A stretch of 62,237 nt of DNA. It comes from JBBQER01 sp052148155. GTDB lineage: Bacteria > Actinomycetota > Acidimicrobiia > IMCC26256 > PALSA-610. Location of the stretch: assembly GCA_052148155.1 (NCBI GenBank), contig JBKQIY010000067.1:1-62237 (forward strand), written 5' to 3'. Below the pieces are notes generated by a model, which had not been told where the DNA came from, made no database searches, and saw nothing but the letters and a program-made list of their open reading frames with translations. Shown here in pieces: positions 52,959 through 61,475 of the stretch (the stretch's first letter is position 1; the number at the start of each line of letters is the position of its first letter). The translations under genes and the position numbers were made by a program.

Positions 52959-54067
52959 AGCACGAGATCCTTCGGAGTGAGGGTCAGCGGCTCGGAACCT
53001 GCGGCGGACACGACGACCGTATCTTCGATTCGCACGCCGCCGATGCCGGGAAGATACACACCCGGTTCGACCGTCACGACGTCGCCGACAAGCAAGGTAT
53101 CACGGCCGGTCGCGGCCACTCGCGGCGCTTCGTGGATCTCGAGACCGACTCCGTGACCGGTCGAGTGAGCAAACGCGTCGGCCCATCCCGCATCAGCAAT
53201 CACGTCGCGTGAGGCACGGTCGACCTCCGCGCAGGTGACGTCGGCCGCCACCCGCGCGCGGCCCGCCTGCTGACTCGCGAGCACGACGCTGTAGAGATGA
53301 CGGGCATCCGCTCCCGGGTCTCCGAGCGAAACCGTTCGCGTCATATCCGAGCAGTAGCCGTCGACGATGCATCCGAAGTCGCACACGACAAGTTCGTTGC
53401 GGCCGATGACACGATCTGACGGCTGGGCGTGCGGTTTGGCGCCATTCGGACCTGCCGCGATAATCGGATCGAAGCTGTTCCCGCTCGCGCCGCGTTCGCG
53501 CATCGCGAATTCGAGCTCCAGCGCGAACTGACATTCCGTAATACGGTCGGCGAGGCGGGGCAACAGCGCCTGGAACGCGTCGTCGGCGATCGCGCACGCC
53601 CGCCGGATCCGATCGACTTCACCGAGATCTTTTACGCGTCGCAGGTCTTCGACGAGCGCGCCGGCCGGCACGAGCTCGGCGCCTTCGAATGTCGCGACGA
53701 AACCGCGTTGGTCGGCCCACGTGACGCTGTGGTCCTCGATGCCGAGCCGTGCGCCGGGCGTCACCACCGCGGCGAGCACGCGGTGCTGCGCGGCGGCGGT
53801 CAGTCCGATCTCGATGCGCACTTCGGTGTCGACCGACGCGGCGCCGAGCTGCTCCTGCGACTGTTCGATGTAGCGGCCGTCGGTGACGAACACTGCGTCG
53901 TGGGCCGCGATCAGCAGCATCGCCGCCGAACCGGTGAACCCGGTGAGGTACCGAACGTTGGCCAGCTTGGTGACGAGCAACGCGTCGAGCTGTTCAGTCA
54001 CGAGTCGGCTGCGCAGACGAGCGAGCCTCGACGTGAAGTCGAGCGGAGCGAGCACGACCGGGCTCAC
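52955..54067 (-). CDS. pepQ: Xaa-Pro aminopeptidase/dipeptidase (M24)
   Basis: Metallopeptidase of the pita-bread fold cleaving X-Pro bonds. 370 residues: creatinase-like N-terminal domain (about 10-130), catalytic domain with two Asp ligands in 'VVCDFGCIVDGYCSDMT', His in 'HSTGHGVGLEIHE', and two Glu in 'TVEPGVYLP' and 'GGVRIEDT'. GTG at 54067 overlaps aroQ (GTGA). Position between aroQ and efp is the standard one. Confidence 0.93.
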   Translation of the reverse strand: MSPVVLAPLDFTSRLARLRSRLVTEQLDALLVTKLANVRYLTGFTGSAAMLLIAAHDAVFVTDGRYIEQSQEQLGAASVDTEVRIEIGLTAAAQHRVLAAVVTPGARLGIEDHSVTWADQRGFVATFEGAELVPAGALVEDLRRVKDLGEVDRIRRACAIADDAFQALLPRLADRITECQFALELEFAMRERGASGNSFDPIIAAGPNGAKPHAQPSDRVIGRNELVVCDFGCIVDGYCSDMTRTVSLGDPGADARHLYSVVLASQQAGRARVAADVTCAEVDRASRDVIADAGWADAFAHSTGHGVGLEIHEAPRVAATGRDTLLVGDVVTVEPGVYLPGIGGVRIEDTVVVSAAGSEPLTLTPKDLVL

Positions 54068-54522
54068 GACTGGCCCCGCGTCTCGTCGGCCAGACGCGCC
54101 GCGACTGCCTCGACCGCAAGGCGGTAGCTGTCGGCCCGCAGACCGGTGATGGTGCCGTCAACGACAGGAGAAATCACCGACCGGTGCCGCCAACGTTCAC
54201 GGGCGTACGGGTTCGAGAGGTGCACCTCGATCTTCACTCCTTCGAACGTCGCGAGCGCGTCGGTCAGCGCGTACGCGTAGTGGGTGAAGGCACCGGCGTT
54301 GATGACGATCGCCGCGCACCGGCCCCGCGCGCCGTGTATCGCGTCGATCAGTGCGCCTTCGTGGTTTGATTGCACGTGCTCGACGTCGTGTCCGAGTTTC
54401 GCTGCGGTCTCGCCCGCCAACGCGACCAGCTCCGCGAGGGTTGTCGTGCCGTAGTGCTCCGGTTCTCGTTCCCCCAAGAGGTTGAGGTTGGGTCCGGACA
54501 CCAACAGGATCTTCGCCATCAT
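54064..54522 (-). CDS. aroQ: type II 3-dehydroquinate dehydratase
   Basis: Third step of the shikimate route. 152 residues of the type II dodecameric form: 'SGPNLNLLGEREPEHYG' (about 9-25) holds the catalytic Tyr segment and active-site Arg, 'QSNHEGALID' near 51, 'INAGAFTHYAYALTDAL' near 73, and 'EVHLSNPYARE' near 98. ATGA overlap with aroB, GTGA with pepQ. Confidence 0.96.
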   Translation of the reverse strand: MMAKILLVSGPNLNLLGEREPEHYGTTTLAELVALAGETAAKLGHDVEHVQSNHEGALIDAIHGARGRCAAIVINAGAFTHYAYALTDALATFEGVKIEVHLSNPYARERWRHRSVISPVVDGTITGLRADSYRLAVEAVAARLADETRGQS

Positions 54523-55586
54523 GCCTCCACTTGAATGGCCGCGAGCGCCTTGCGCACCGCGCCCAGGTCAGGATTTTCGACTCGCTCGATCCCGTTCGGA
54601 CCGTCGAGGACGAAGGTGAGCGCGCCGGTCGACTTCTTGTCACGCGCCATCAGTTCCAGCATCTCGTCGGCGTGCAGGCCGGCCGGCGCGTCGGTCGGCA
54701 GGCCCAACCTTCGTACGAGACCTTCCGTGGTTGATACCAACTCGGGCTTGACGCGCTCGAGGATCGCGCCCAGGTGCGCGGCGAAGACCAGCCCGACCGC
54801 GACCGCCTCGCCGTGCAGCAGCGTGTGACCGGTCGCGGTTTCGAGCGCATGCGCGACGGTATGCCCGTAGTTGAGTACGGCTCGCGCGCCGGAACGTTCG
54901 TACTCGTCGCGTGCGACGACCGCGGCTTTGATTTCGACGCAGCGCGCGATCACGACCGTGAGGGTGGCGGGATCGCGACGAATCAGCCCCTCGACGTGGG
55001 ACGACACGAAATCTTCGCCGATCAACGCGTACTTGGCGATCTCGCCGAGACCGCAGCGATACTCGCGGTCGGGCAGTGTGTGCAGCACGAGAGGGTTCAC
55101 GAACACGGCGCGGGGTTGATGGAACGCGCCGACGAGATTCTTCCCTTCAGGGAGGTTCACTCCGGTCTTGCCGCCGATCGCGCTGTCGACCATTGCCACC
55201 AGCGTGGTGGGCACCTGCACGGCGTCGACACCGCGGTAGTACGCGGCCGCCGCGAATCCGGCAGTGCCGCCGACGACTCCCCCGCCGACCGCGAGGACGA
55301 GGTCGCCTCGCAGCATTCCCCATCGTGCGAAGGAACGGCTGAGCTGCTCGACGGTGACGAGTGACTTGGCGTCTTCGCCGTCGTCCATCATGAACGTTTC
55401 GTGGGCGACGCCCGCGGTCGACAGTCGGGCGCGTACGAGCCCGCCGACGTGGCGATCCACCGTCGCCTGCGTCACGATCGCGATCTTCCGCCGGTCGCGT
55501 ACCAACTGGCTCAGCCGGTCGTATGACTCCTCGATCACGACGTCGTAGCTGCGCTCACCGAGATCGACGCGAACGCAGGTGCTCAC
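54519..55586 (-). CDS. aroB: 3-dehydroquinate synthase
   Basis: Second shikimate step, NAD- and zinc-dependent. 355 residues: 'DDGEDAKSLVTVEQL' near 68, 'GDLVLAVGGGVVGGTAGFAAA', 'PTTLVAMVDSAIGGKTGVN' and 'NYGHTVAHALE' with a zinc ligand, the last near 245. GTG start overlapping aroK (GTGA), stop overlapping aroQ. Part of a five-gene aro-to-efp operon. Confidence 0.96.
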   Translation of the reverse strand: MSTCVRVDLGERSYDVVIEESYDRLSQLVRDRRKIAIVTQATVDRHVGGLVRARLSTAGVAHETFMMDDGEDAKSLVTVEQLSRSFARWGMLRGDLVLAVGGGVVGGTAGFAAAAYYRGVDAVQVPTTLVAMVDSAIGGKTGVNLPEGKNLVGAFHQPRAVFVNPLVLHTLPDREYRCGLGEIAKYALIGEDFVSSHVEGLIRRDPATLTVVIARCVEIKAAVVARDEYERSGARAVLNYGHTVAHALETATGHTLLHGEAVAVGLVFAAHLGAILERVKPELVSTTEGLVRRLGLPTDAPAGLHADEMLELMARDKKSTGALTFVLDGPNGIERVENPDLGAVRKALAAIQVEA

Positions 55587-56104
55587 GTGTCCCGCCCCTC
55601 ATAGGCGGCGAGCACCGCGTCGGCGACTTCGCCGACGTCTCCATGGTCGGTGTCGACCACCGCGTTGGCAGCCGCACGGTAGGCGTCGGCTCTGTCCAGG
55701 GCGAGCCGTTCGAGCGCGCCCGCCGGATCACCGGCCAGAAGCGGCCGGCGATCGTCGTCGCCAACGCGTTCGACGAGCACCGCGGTTGGTGCGCGCAGCC
55801 ACACGACCGTCCCCGAATCGCGCAGGCGACGCCGGTTGTCGGCGTCGACGACTGTTCCGCCCCCGCAGGCGATGACCAGCGGCTGCGGCGATGCGCACAC
55901 GTCGACGACGACCTCGCGTTCCAACTCGCGGAATCGCTCCTCGCCGCGTTCGCGCCACAGCTGCCCGATGGGCATGGCTGCGTGCGTCATGATGAGCTCG
56001 TCGAGGTCGACGAACGGCCGTCCGAGACGCGCAGAACATTCCCGGCCGACGGTCGTCTTGCCGGCACCCATGAGACCGACGAGCACGAGATGTTGCGCGC
56101 TCAC
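55583..56104 (-). CDS. aroK: shikimate kinase
   Basis: Phosphorylates shikimate. 173 residues: P-loop 'GLMGAGKT' (10-17), shikimate-binding 'VDLDELIMTHA' near 32 and the LID-like 'DDRRPLLAGDP' region near 114. GTG start in GTGA overlap with aroC; stop overlaps the aroB start. Confidence 0.96.
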   Translation of the reverse strand: MSAQHLVLVGLMGAGKTTVGRECSARLGRPFVDLDELIMTHAAMPIGQLWRERGEERFRELEREVVVDVCASPQPLVIACGGGTVVDADNRRRLRDSGTVVWLRAPTAVLVERVGDDDRRPLLAGDPAGALERLALDRADAYRAAANAVVDTDHGDVGEVADAVLAAYEGRDT

Positions 56105-57261
56105 CGCAGCGACGCACGGTACGCGTCGTAATTGCGAACGAACTCGGTGAGCGAATCACCGCCAAACTTTCGCAACGCTTCGGATGCGACCACGAGCGCG
56201 GTCATCGTCTCGGCCACCACACCTGCGGCAGGTACCGCGGTGACGTCGGTGCGCTCCTTGAACGACACCGATTCCTCCTTCGTCACGGTGTCGACGGTCT
56301 TCAACACCGGCCGATTGAGCGTGGCGAGCGGCTTCATCGATACCCGGGCGACCAGCAGGTCGCCGGTGGTCATTCCGCCCTCGATGCCGCCAGCCCGCGA
56401 GGTCGCTCGACGGTACTCGCCGGCCTCGGCGTCCCAGGAGATCGCGTCGTGCGCGTCGCTGCCCCGACGGCCCGCGACCGTGAGCCCTTCGCCGATCTCG
56501 ACGGCTTTCATCGCCTGGATACTCATGAGCGCCTGCGCGAGGAGACCGTCGATGCGGCGGTCCCAGTGCACATGGGACCCGAGACCGGCTGGGATCCCGA
56601 AGCCGAGCACCTCCACCACCCCGCCGAGCGAGTCGCCCGCCTTCGCGGCTTCTTTGATCTCGCGGATCATGTCGGCTTCGGCGTCGGAGTCGCAACAACG
56701 CACCTCAGAGCTGTCGATCGCGTCGAGGTCGCCGGCCGCCGGCCGCCGATCGGGCGACGCCGTCGCGGAGCCGAGCTGGACGACGTGGCTCAACAACGAA
56801 ATCCCGAGATGGCCGATCAGCGCCTTGGCGAGCGCTCCCGCGGCGACGCGCGCGGCGGTCTCGCGGGCACTGGCGCGTTCGAGCACGTCACGTGCATCGG
56901 TGAAACCGTACTTTTGCATGCCGGCCAGGTCGGCGTGGCCAGGGCGGGGTTGGGTGAGCGGCTGTGCGGTCTGGCCCGGTGCCGCGGACATCTCTTGGGA
57001 CCATTTCCCGGTGGCCCACTCGCTGTTGCGTATCAGGATCGCGATCGGCGAGCCCAAGGTTCGACCGGGACGGACGCCGCCCAGGAGTTCCAACTCGTCC
57101 TGCTCGAAACGCATGCGCGGTCCGCGGCCGTAGCCGAGACGGCGCCGTGCGAGCTCCGCCGCGATGTCGTCGACAAGGATAGGAAGGCCGGCGGGCATCC
57201 CCTCGACCGTGACCACGAGGGCCGGACCGTGGGATTCGCCCGCCGTCAAGAAGCGCAGCAC
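56101..57261 (-). CDS. aroC: chorismate synthase
   Basis: FMN-dependent last common aromatic step. 386 residues: 'GESHGPALVVTVEGMPAGL' start, 'GRGPRMRFEQDELELLGGV', 'RPGHADLAGMQKYGF', 'ARETAARVAAGALAKALI', and a C-terminal 'MTALVVASEALRKFGGDSL' helix. GTG at 57261, with GGAG 6 bases before it. The 162 bases upstream, toward pilO, show no gene I can support. Its neighbourhood with pilus genes is conserved in several actinobacteria. Confidence 0.97.
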   Translation of the reverse strand: MLRFLTAGESHGPALVVTVEGMPAGLPILVDDIAAELARRRLGYGRGPRMRFEQDELELLGGVRPGRTLGSPIAILIRNSEWATGKWSQEMSAAPGQTAQPLTQPRPGHADLAGMQKYGFTDARDVLERASARETAARVAAGALAKALIGHLGISLLSHVVQLGSATASPDRRPAAGDLDAIDSSEVRCCDSDAEADMIREIKEAAKAGDSLGGVVEVLGFGIPAGLGSHVHWDRRIDGLLAQALMSIQAMKAVEIGEGLTVAGRRGSDAHDAISWDAEAGEYRRATSRAGGIEGGMTTGDLLVARVSMKPLATLNRPVLKTVDTVTKEESVSFKERTDVTAVPAAGVVAETMTALVVASEALRKFGGDSLTEFVRNYDAYRASLR

Positions 57262-57423
57262 GGTGTGCTCCGGTCGGACGTGAGCTGGACAACGCCGTCC
57301 AATCGTACGGCACCGCGCCGTACGACTGGGCCGTTGGCCAGCGAAGCTCCGCCGATCCGGACCGTCGCGCCGGCACGCACCGCGATGAGCGGGCCGCAGG
57401 TCGCAGCCCGGAGATCGACGTCG

Positions 57424-58104
57424 CTAGGAATTGTTGAGCGTGGACGGCGCGGAGACGGGCGTCGTGACCGTGCCCGCGGCCGGGGTGGCGACGACGGACG
57501 TTGCGGTTCCGTCGGCGGCGTCGGCCGCGTCCGGGCCCTCGAACATGCGCGCGGAGAACGTGCCGGACAGTTGCGTCGCGCCGCTAAACGGTCCCGTCGA
57601 GCCGCCGCCCGTACCGCCACCGGCCCCGGTCGAGCTTGAAGCGGTGAACGACACGCTGTCGACGACGACGAGCCGCTGCAGCCCTGCGAGGCGCCCCAAG
57701 TAATCCACCAGCTGCGGATACGTGCCTTTGACGGTGATACCGACCGTGATCGACATCACGCCGCCGTCGCCGAGCGTGGGCGGCGCGTGAGACACCGACT
57801 CCCAGGTCACACCTGACGCCTGCGCGATACCGTTGGCTTGCCGGATGAACGCCGCCAATGCCGGCGAATCGGGCATCGCTGAGTCCAGCGACTGCAATTC
57901 GGCCTTGAAGGTCGCTGCGTGCGATGCGTCGGCGCGGGCCTGCGTGAGCTGTGACTGAAGTGGCGCAAGCTTCGCTCGTTCGGTCGCGGTAGCGGCTTTG
58001 ACCTTCGACGCCTGCGCGCGTGTCGGCTTGAACAAGAACGTGTACCACAGTGCGACGGTGAGCACCGCGGCGAGGATCCCGACCGCAAGATTTTTGGTCT
58101 TCAT
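57424..58104 (-). CDS. pilO: type IV pilus inner-membrane alignment protein PilO
   Basis: 226 residues. One N-terminal transmembrane helix (about 5-26), a coiled-coil stretch rich in Ala/Lys/Gln ('TERAKLAPLQSQLTQARADA', about 42-61), and a ferredoxin-like domain (about 80-175) with 'TWESVSHAPP' and 'YPQLVDYLGRLAGLQRLVVVDSV'. The tail (after 180) is Gly/Ser/Thr-rich. ATG at 58104 overlaps the stop of the pilM-pilN gene (ATGA). It forms with PilN the periplasmic-side ring support of the pilus machine. Confidence 0.85.
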   Translation of the reverse strand: MKTKNLAVGILAAVLTVALWYTFLFKPTRAQASKVKAATATERAKLAPLQSQLTQARADASHAATFKAELQSLDSAMPDSPALAAFIRQANGIAQASGVTWESVSHAPPTLGDGGVMSITVGITVKGTYPQLVDYLGRLAGLQRLVVVDSVSFTASSSTGAGGGTGGGSTGPFSGATQLSGTFSARMFEGPDAADAADGTATSVVATPAAGTVTTPVSAPSTLNNS

Positions 58105-59909
58105 CGTGCCGCCTTCACCAGCTGGTTCAGTCGACCACTCTGAGCTGCGGGGGTCGGCACGGCCGTTGCCGTGAAGGTGAGCCCGGCTCCCTGAGTGAGT
58201 TTCTGCGCGCTGGTGACGTAGACACTCCCGATCTCGGGGACCTTGCCCATCGCGTCGATCCAGCTCGCGAGCGTCGGATAGTCCTTGGCCGTGCCGTTGA
58301 ACGAGATGGCACCGGTAATCGTCGGTGCCGGCGGGGGCGGCGGCGCCGTAGTCGTCGTAGTGGTGCCCCCCGAGGCTGTCGTGGTCGGCGGCGCGGCCGC
58401 CGGGACCGCAGCCGGCGGGGTGACCTGGCCGGAGAACGACGTCAGCGTGATGCCGGCTGGGATGTTGGCCGTGATGCGGGTGATCATCGTCTTCCACGCG
58501 ACGTCCGTCGTGAGCAGCGTCTGCATGCTTGATTCGATCTGTGTGATTTGGTCCTCCTGGTTGAGGACCGGCTGGAGGCCGGCGAGCTGGCCGCTGAGGT
58601 CCGCTACCTGTTGGGTGACCGCCGCGCCTTGCGACTTCGCGCTCGAGATGCTCTGGTGCGCGAGGTACGTCACCCCTCCGAGTAACACGACAAAGGCCGC
58701 CACACCCGCGACCGCAGCCGGCGGGACCTGGGCGCGCCGCGATTTCGTCGAGCTGCGGCGACTGCGCGGCAACAAGTCGATGACGGTGCCGACTCCGGCA
58801 CCACCGAGCGCCAAACCAACGGCGGCCGGAAGATACGGGTCGAGACGCGGGAGCTCCTCTTCAGTGAATCCGATGTCGCCGAGGGCAACAAGCTCGCGCG
58901 GCCGGGCGGGCTCGACCGGCACACCAACCAACGCGGAGAGCCGCTCGGTCAGGCCAGGAAGCTGCGCCGCGCCGCCCGTCGTCACGATGCGGAGCAACGG
59001 TGACGAGTCGGACTGGTTGCGGTAATAGTCGATCGAGCTGCGAACCTCATCGAGCAGCACCGACAACGGCCGCTCGATCGAGCTGCGGGCGCGGGCGACG
59101 AGCTCGTCGTGTCCGCTCGCACCGAGTTGACGCTTGAGTGCCTCGGCCGTCTCGGGTGGAAGATCGAGCTCATTCGCGATCGCGTCGGTCAGTTCGCGCC
59201 CGCCGGTTCCGAGCACGCGCACGAAACGCGGCACTCCCATCTCGTGCACCGCGATTGCGGTGACCCCGCCACCGAACGACACGATGCCTTCGGCGCCCGG
59301 TCCCTCTTCGGCGTGGCTGAGGCCACCCGCAGACTCCGTCGAAGCACCGACACCAGCGCCGATCAGGGCAAGGTCGGGAACGGTGCGGGCGAGCGGTCTG
59401 ATGAGCGCGAGCGGCACCAGATCTACGGCCGCGACCTGAAGGCCGCCGGCCTCGACTGCGGCGACGAGCCGCAGCACTGTCGCTTCTTGCACCGCGGCGA
59501 GCAACACGTGCATGCGCGGCTCGCCGCTGTCGCCCGGGCCTGCGGGTCCGAGAATGGCGAAATCGAGCACGGCGTCATCGAGCGGGATCGGGATCAGCTC
59601 TGCCGCTTGGAACTGCAACGCGCTCGCGAGTTCGTCGCGAGTCATTTGCGGCATCTCGATCTGCCGTACGACCACACGCGGGCTCGCCAACCCGAGACGT
59701 ACGGCCGCACGTTTCAGGCCGACCTCTTCGCGTAGACGACCGACGGCCTCGGTCACCGCGCTGTCGTCGGCGACCTCGCCTTCGCGCATCGTCTCGCGGC
59801 CCAACGCGACCTGACCGAACATGACCAGGCGCGGCGGATCTCCCGGACGCACCTCCGCGACGGTCACCGCGTTGGTGCCGATGTCGAGTCCGATCAGGCG
59901 GCGGGCCAT
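58101..59909 (-). CDS. PilM-PilN fusion protein
   Basis: 602 residues in one frame. Residues 1-370 are PilM: the actin-like core begins 'LIGLDIGTNAVTVAEV', has 'FGGGVTAIAVHE', and ends with 'AAVGLALGGAG'. The PilN part begins at 'VIDLLPRSRRSS' (about 373-384), where PilN usually starts 'INLLP', with a transmembrane helix (about 396-418), then a coiled coil, a Thr/Pro-rich linker (about 498-525) and a C-terminal 'ISFNGTAKDYPTLASWIDAM' ferredoxin-like fold. PilM and PilN normally are separate proteins that interact. The N-terminus overlaps the HTH gene by 16 bases. Confidence 0.88.
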   Translation of the reverse strand: MARRLIGLDIGTNAVTVAEVRPGDPPRLVMFGQVALGRETMREGEVADDSAVTEAVGRLREEVGLKRAAVRLGLASPRVVVRQIEMPQMTRDELASALQFQAAELIPIPLDDAVLDFAILGPAGPGDSGEPRMHVLLAAVQEATVLRLVAAVEAGGLQVAAVDLVPLALIRPLARTVPDLALIGAGVGASTESAGGLSHAEEGPGAEGIVSFGGGVTAIAVHEMGVPRFVRVLGTGGRELTDAIANELDLPPETAEALKRQLGASGHDELVARARSSIERPLSVLLDEVRSSIDYYRNQSDSSPLLRIVTTGGAAQLPGLTERLSALVGVPVEPARPRELVALGDIGFTEEELPRLDPYLPAAVGLALGGAGVGTVIDLLPRSRRSSTKSRRAQVPPAAVAGVAAFVVLLGGVTYLAHQSISSAKSQGAAVTQQVADLSGQLAGLQPVLNQEDQITQIESSMQTLLTTDVAWKTMITRITANIPAGITLTSFSGQVTPPAAVPAAAPPTTTASGGTTTTTTAPPPPPAPTITGAISFNGTAKDYPTLASWIDAMGKVPEIGSVYVTSAQKLTQGAGLTFTATAVPTPAAQSGRLNQLVKAAR

Positions 59910-60097
59910 GCGTCGCCTCCTCGAGTGCTTTGCGCCTCGAGGTAGCCCTCGAGATCACGGGTAGGGATACGGAAGTGCTTCCCGACCCGGGTCGCGGGCA
60001 GTTCGCCCCCCCGGATGAGGCGGTACACGGTCATGGTCGACACCCTCATGACGTCAGCCACTTCGCGTACCGTGAGGAGTCGGTACCCCTCGTCCAC
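59894..60097 (-). CDS. small HTH regulator, excisionase/BldC-like family
   Basis: 67 residues: 'LLTVREVADVMRVSTMTVYRLIRGGELPATRVGKHFRIP' (about 8-46) is the helix-turn-helix of the MerR-type excisionase family to which BldC belongs, with the wing 'GKHFRIP'. GTG at 60097 follows AGAGGTGA by about 4 bases, whereas the ORF further upstream is only incidental. It overlaps pilM-pilN by 16 bases, so may control this pilus unit. I call it BldC-like by size and motif only; excisionase of a lost phage is the alternative, less likely inside a pilus operon. Confidence 0.8.
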   Translation of the reverse strand: MDEGYRLLTVREVADVMRVSTMTVYRLIRGGELPATRVGKHFRIPTRDLEGYLEAQSTRGGDAWPAA

Positions 60098-60150
60098 GGC
60101 GTCACCTCTGGTAGCGGGAAGATGCACCGGCAACAATCGACACATCCCGC

Positions 60151-60171
60151 CCCAAGCTGAAGCCTTGGGTA
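60151..60171 (-). terminator. hairpin between pilD and the HTH gene
   Basis: A short inverted repeat: CCCAAG and CTTGGG flank a 7-base loop, with one more G-C-rich pair outside. It lies in the 121-base gap between the pilD stop (60219) and the HTH gene start. No T-run follows on the minus strand, so the termination role is uncertain; it may be part of the leader of the HTH-pilMN-pilO transcript. Confidence 0.3.
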
Positions 60172-60218
60172 ACACCTTCCACAAAACTGTTCGCTCGGGC
60201 CGGGCTGTCGGCCCTCGG

Positions 60219-60998
60219 TCAGCGGCCCAGACCGCGCCACCAGCTGACGAGCTGGTCGCCGGCGAGCACGAAGGTCATCGTGCCGGCGGCCAGGTACGGA
60301 CCGAACGGGATGTGCTGACGCCGATCCCGGCCTCCGACCGCGATCAACAAGATGCCGATGACGGCACCGAAAAGAAAGCCGGCGAACAGGCCGCCCAACA
60401 GTTGCGCCCAACCGAGCCAGCCGAGAAACAAGCCGAGCACGAACGAGAGGCGCACGTCGCCGAAGCCCATCCCGCGTGGCGAGACCAGGTGCAGCACGAA
60501 GAAGAACGTGAACGCGGCGAGTGCACCGAGCAGCGAGCGGCCGAACGCTCCCCAGTGGTGCTGGATGAACGCCGCGAGCCCGAGCAGGACCACACTTGCG
60601 ATGCCGGCCGGGTACACGATGCGGTTCGGGATGATGAAGTGCTCGAGATCGATCACCGAGATCGCGATCAGCGCTCCCGTGAGCACCAGATACGCCGGGA
60701 GCGCCCACGAGTGCGCGAAGCGCGCACCCACCGCCGCGAACAGCACGCCGGTGCACAGCTCCACCAATGGATAACGAATTGAAATCGCGTTTCCGCACTG
60801 CCGGCAGCGGCCGCGCAGCACGAGCCATGACACCAGCGGGATGTTGTCGCGTGTTGCGATCTGCGTGTCGCAGGCCGGACAATGCGAACGGGGCTTCACG
60901 ACCGACTCTCGACGCGGAACGCGCCAGATCACCACGTTCAAGAACGAGCCGAGCACCAGCCCGTACACGCCGGCAACCGTTGCGATGAACACCGTCAC
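60219..60998 (-). CDS. pilD: prepilin peptidase / N-methyltransferase
   Basis: Cleaves and methylates type IV prepilins at the inner membrane. 259 residues: eight-helix polytopic protein with the cytosolic zinc motif 'CPACDTQI' and 'CRQCGN' (about 40-70), and the two catalytic Asp in 'ISVIDLEHFIIPN' (about 112-124) and 'GMGFGDVRLSF' (about 175-185). GTG start at 60998. It reads away from the pilins (61476-61973) on the same strand, with a degenerate pilin relic between. Confidence 0.95.
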   Translation of the reverse strand: MTVFIATVAGVYGLVLGSFLNVVIWRVPRRESVVKPRSHCPACDTQIATRDNIPLVSWLVLRGRCRQCGNAISIRYPLVELCTGVLFAAVGARFAHSWALPAYLVLTGALIAISVIDLEHFIIPNRIVYPAGIASVVLLGLAAFIQHHWGAFGRSLLGALAAFTFFFVLHLVSPRGMGFGDVRLSFVLGLFLGWLGWAQLLGGLFAGFLFGAVIGILLIAVGGRDRRQHIPFGPYLAAGTMTFVLAGDQLVSWWRGLGR

Positions 60999-61109
60999 GA
61001 CTCACCAGCGTAGGCCCGTTCACGACCGCGTCTGGACGATGCTTCTCCCGCTCCATTGCGAGATCAGCATCGCCCAACGCGTACATCAGCTCCCCGATCG
61101 CGTCGGACG

Positions 61110-61405
61110 GCGTGACCGCGTCGAATCGACACTCGGGTCGCCGCCGGCCCGCGCCGCGTCCGCGATGCATCTCGCGGGGAGCGCTTGCGCGCAGTGAACG
61201 CCGACGCGGCCCTGGCTCTTGTCGTCGGACAACGAGCAGCGTCCCGAACGCGACTGTCCGGCCCTCACCATGCCGAGGGTGCTGACAGGATTCGCCGACA
61301 CGACGTTCGCCGTCGGCACGCGCGAACATGGCCAACACGAACGTACGCGCTAGTCCGAAAGTCGGGATGAAGCGGCGATCACACCGGCAAGAGTTCGGAC
61401 GAAGA
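61110..61405 (-). pseudogene. degenerate, frameshifted pilin relic
   Basis: Minus-strand sequence here aligns visibly with the intact pilin gene (61476-61973), in the same order. Near 61391-61374 it keeps the 'TGATCGCCG...ATCCCGAC' piece that encodes '..IPTF' in the intact gene. It then jumps to the segment encoding 'TFV' and, after a one-base length difference that changes the frame, continues as 'ANVVSANPVST' and 'AGQSRSGRCSLSDD' (compare 'PNVVSVNPVST' and 'AGQSRSGTCFFLSDD'). About 45 codons are missing, the prepilin signal is not recognisable, and the stop codon is lost. A long open frame on the same strand across the relic is only a shadow of the shared frame. Confidence 0.75.
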
Positions 61406-61475
61406 TCAGTCTCCCGCGTCCTCGCGTTCAATCTCCACGCGCACGTGTTCATGCGTGTCGATGTCGGAACGGGAC

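Noticed and set aside
60098..60218. Possible cyclic di-GMP (GEMM) riboswitch upstream of the HTH-pilMN genes
   Set aside because: Pilus genes invite it, but the landmark GEMM blocks are absent; only a small hairpin is seen.
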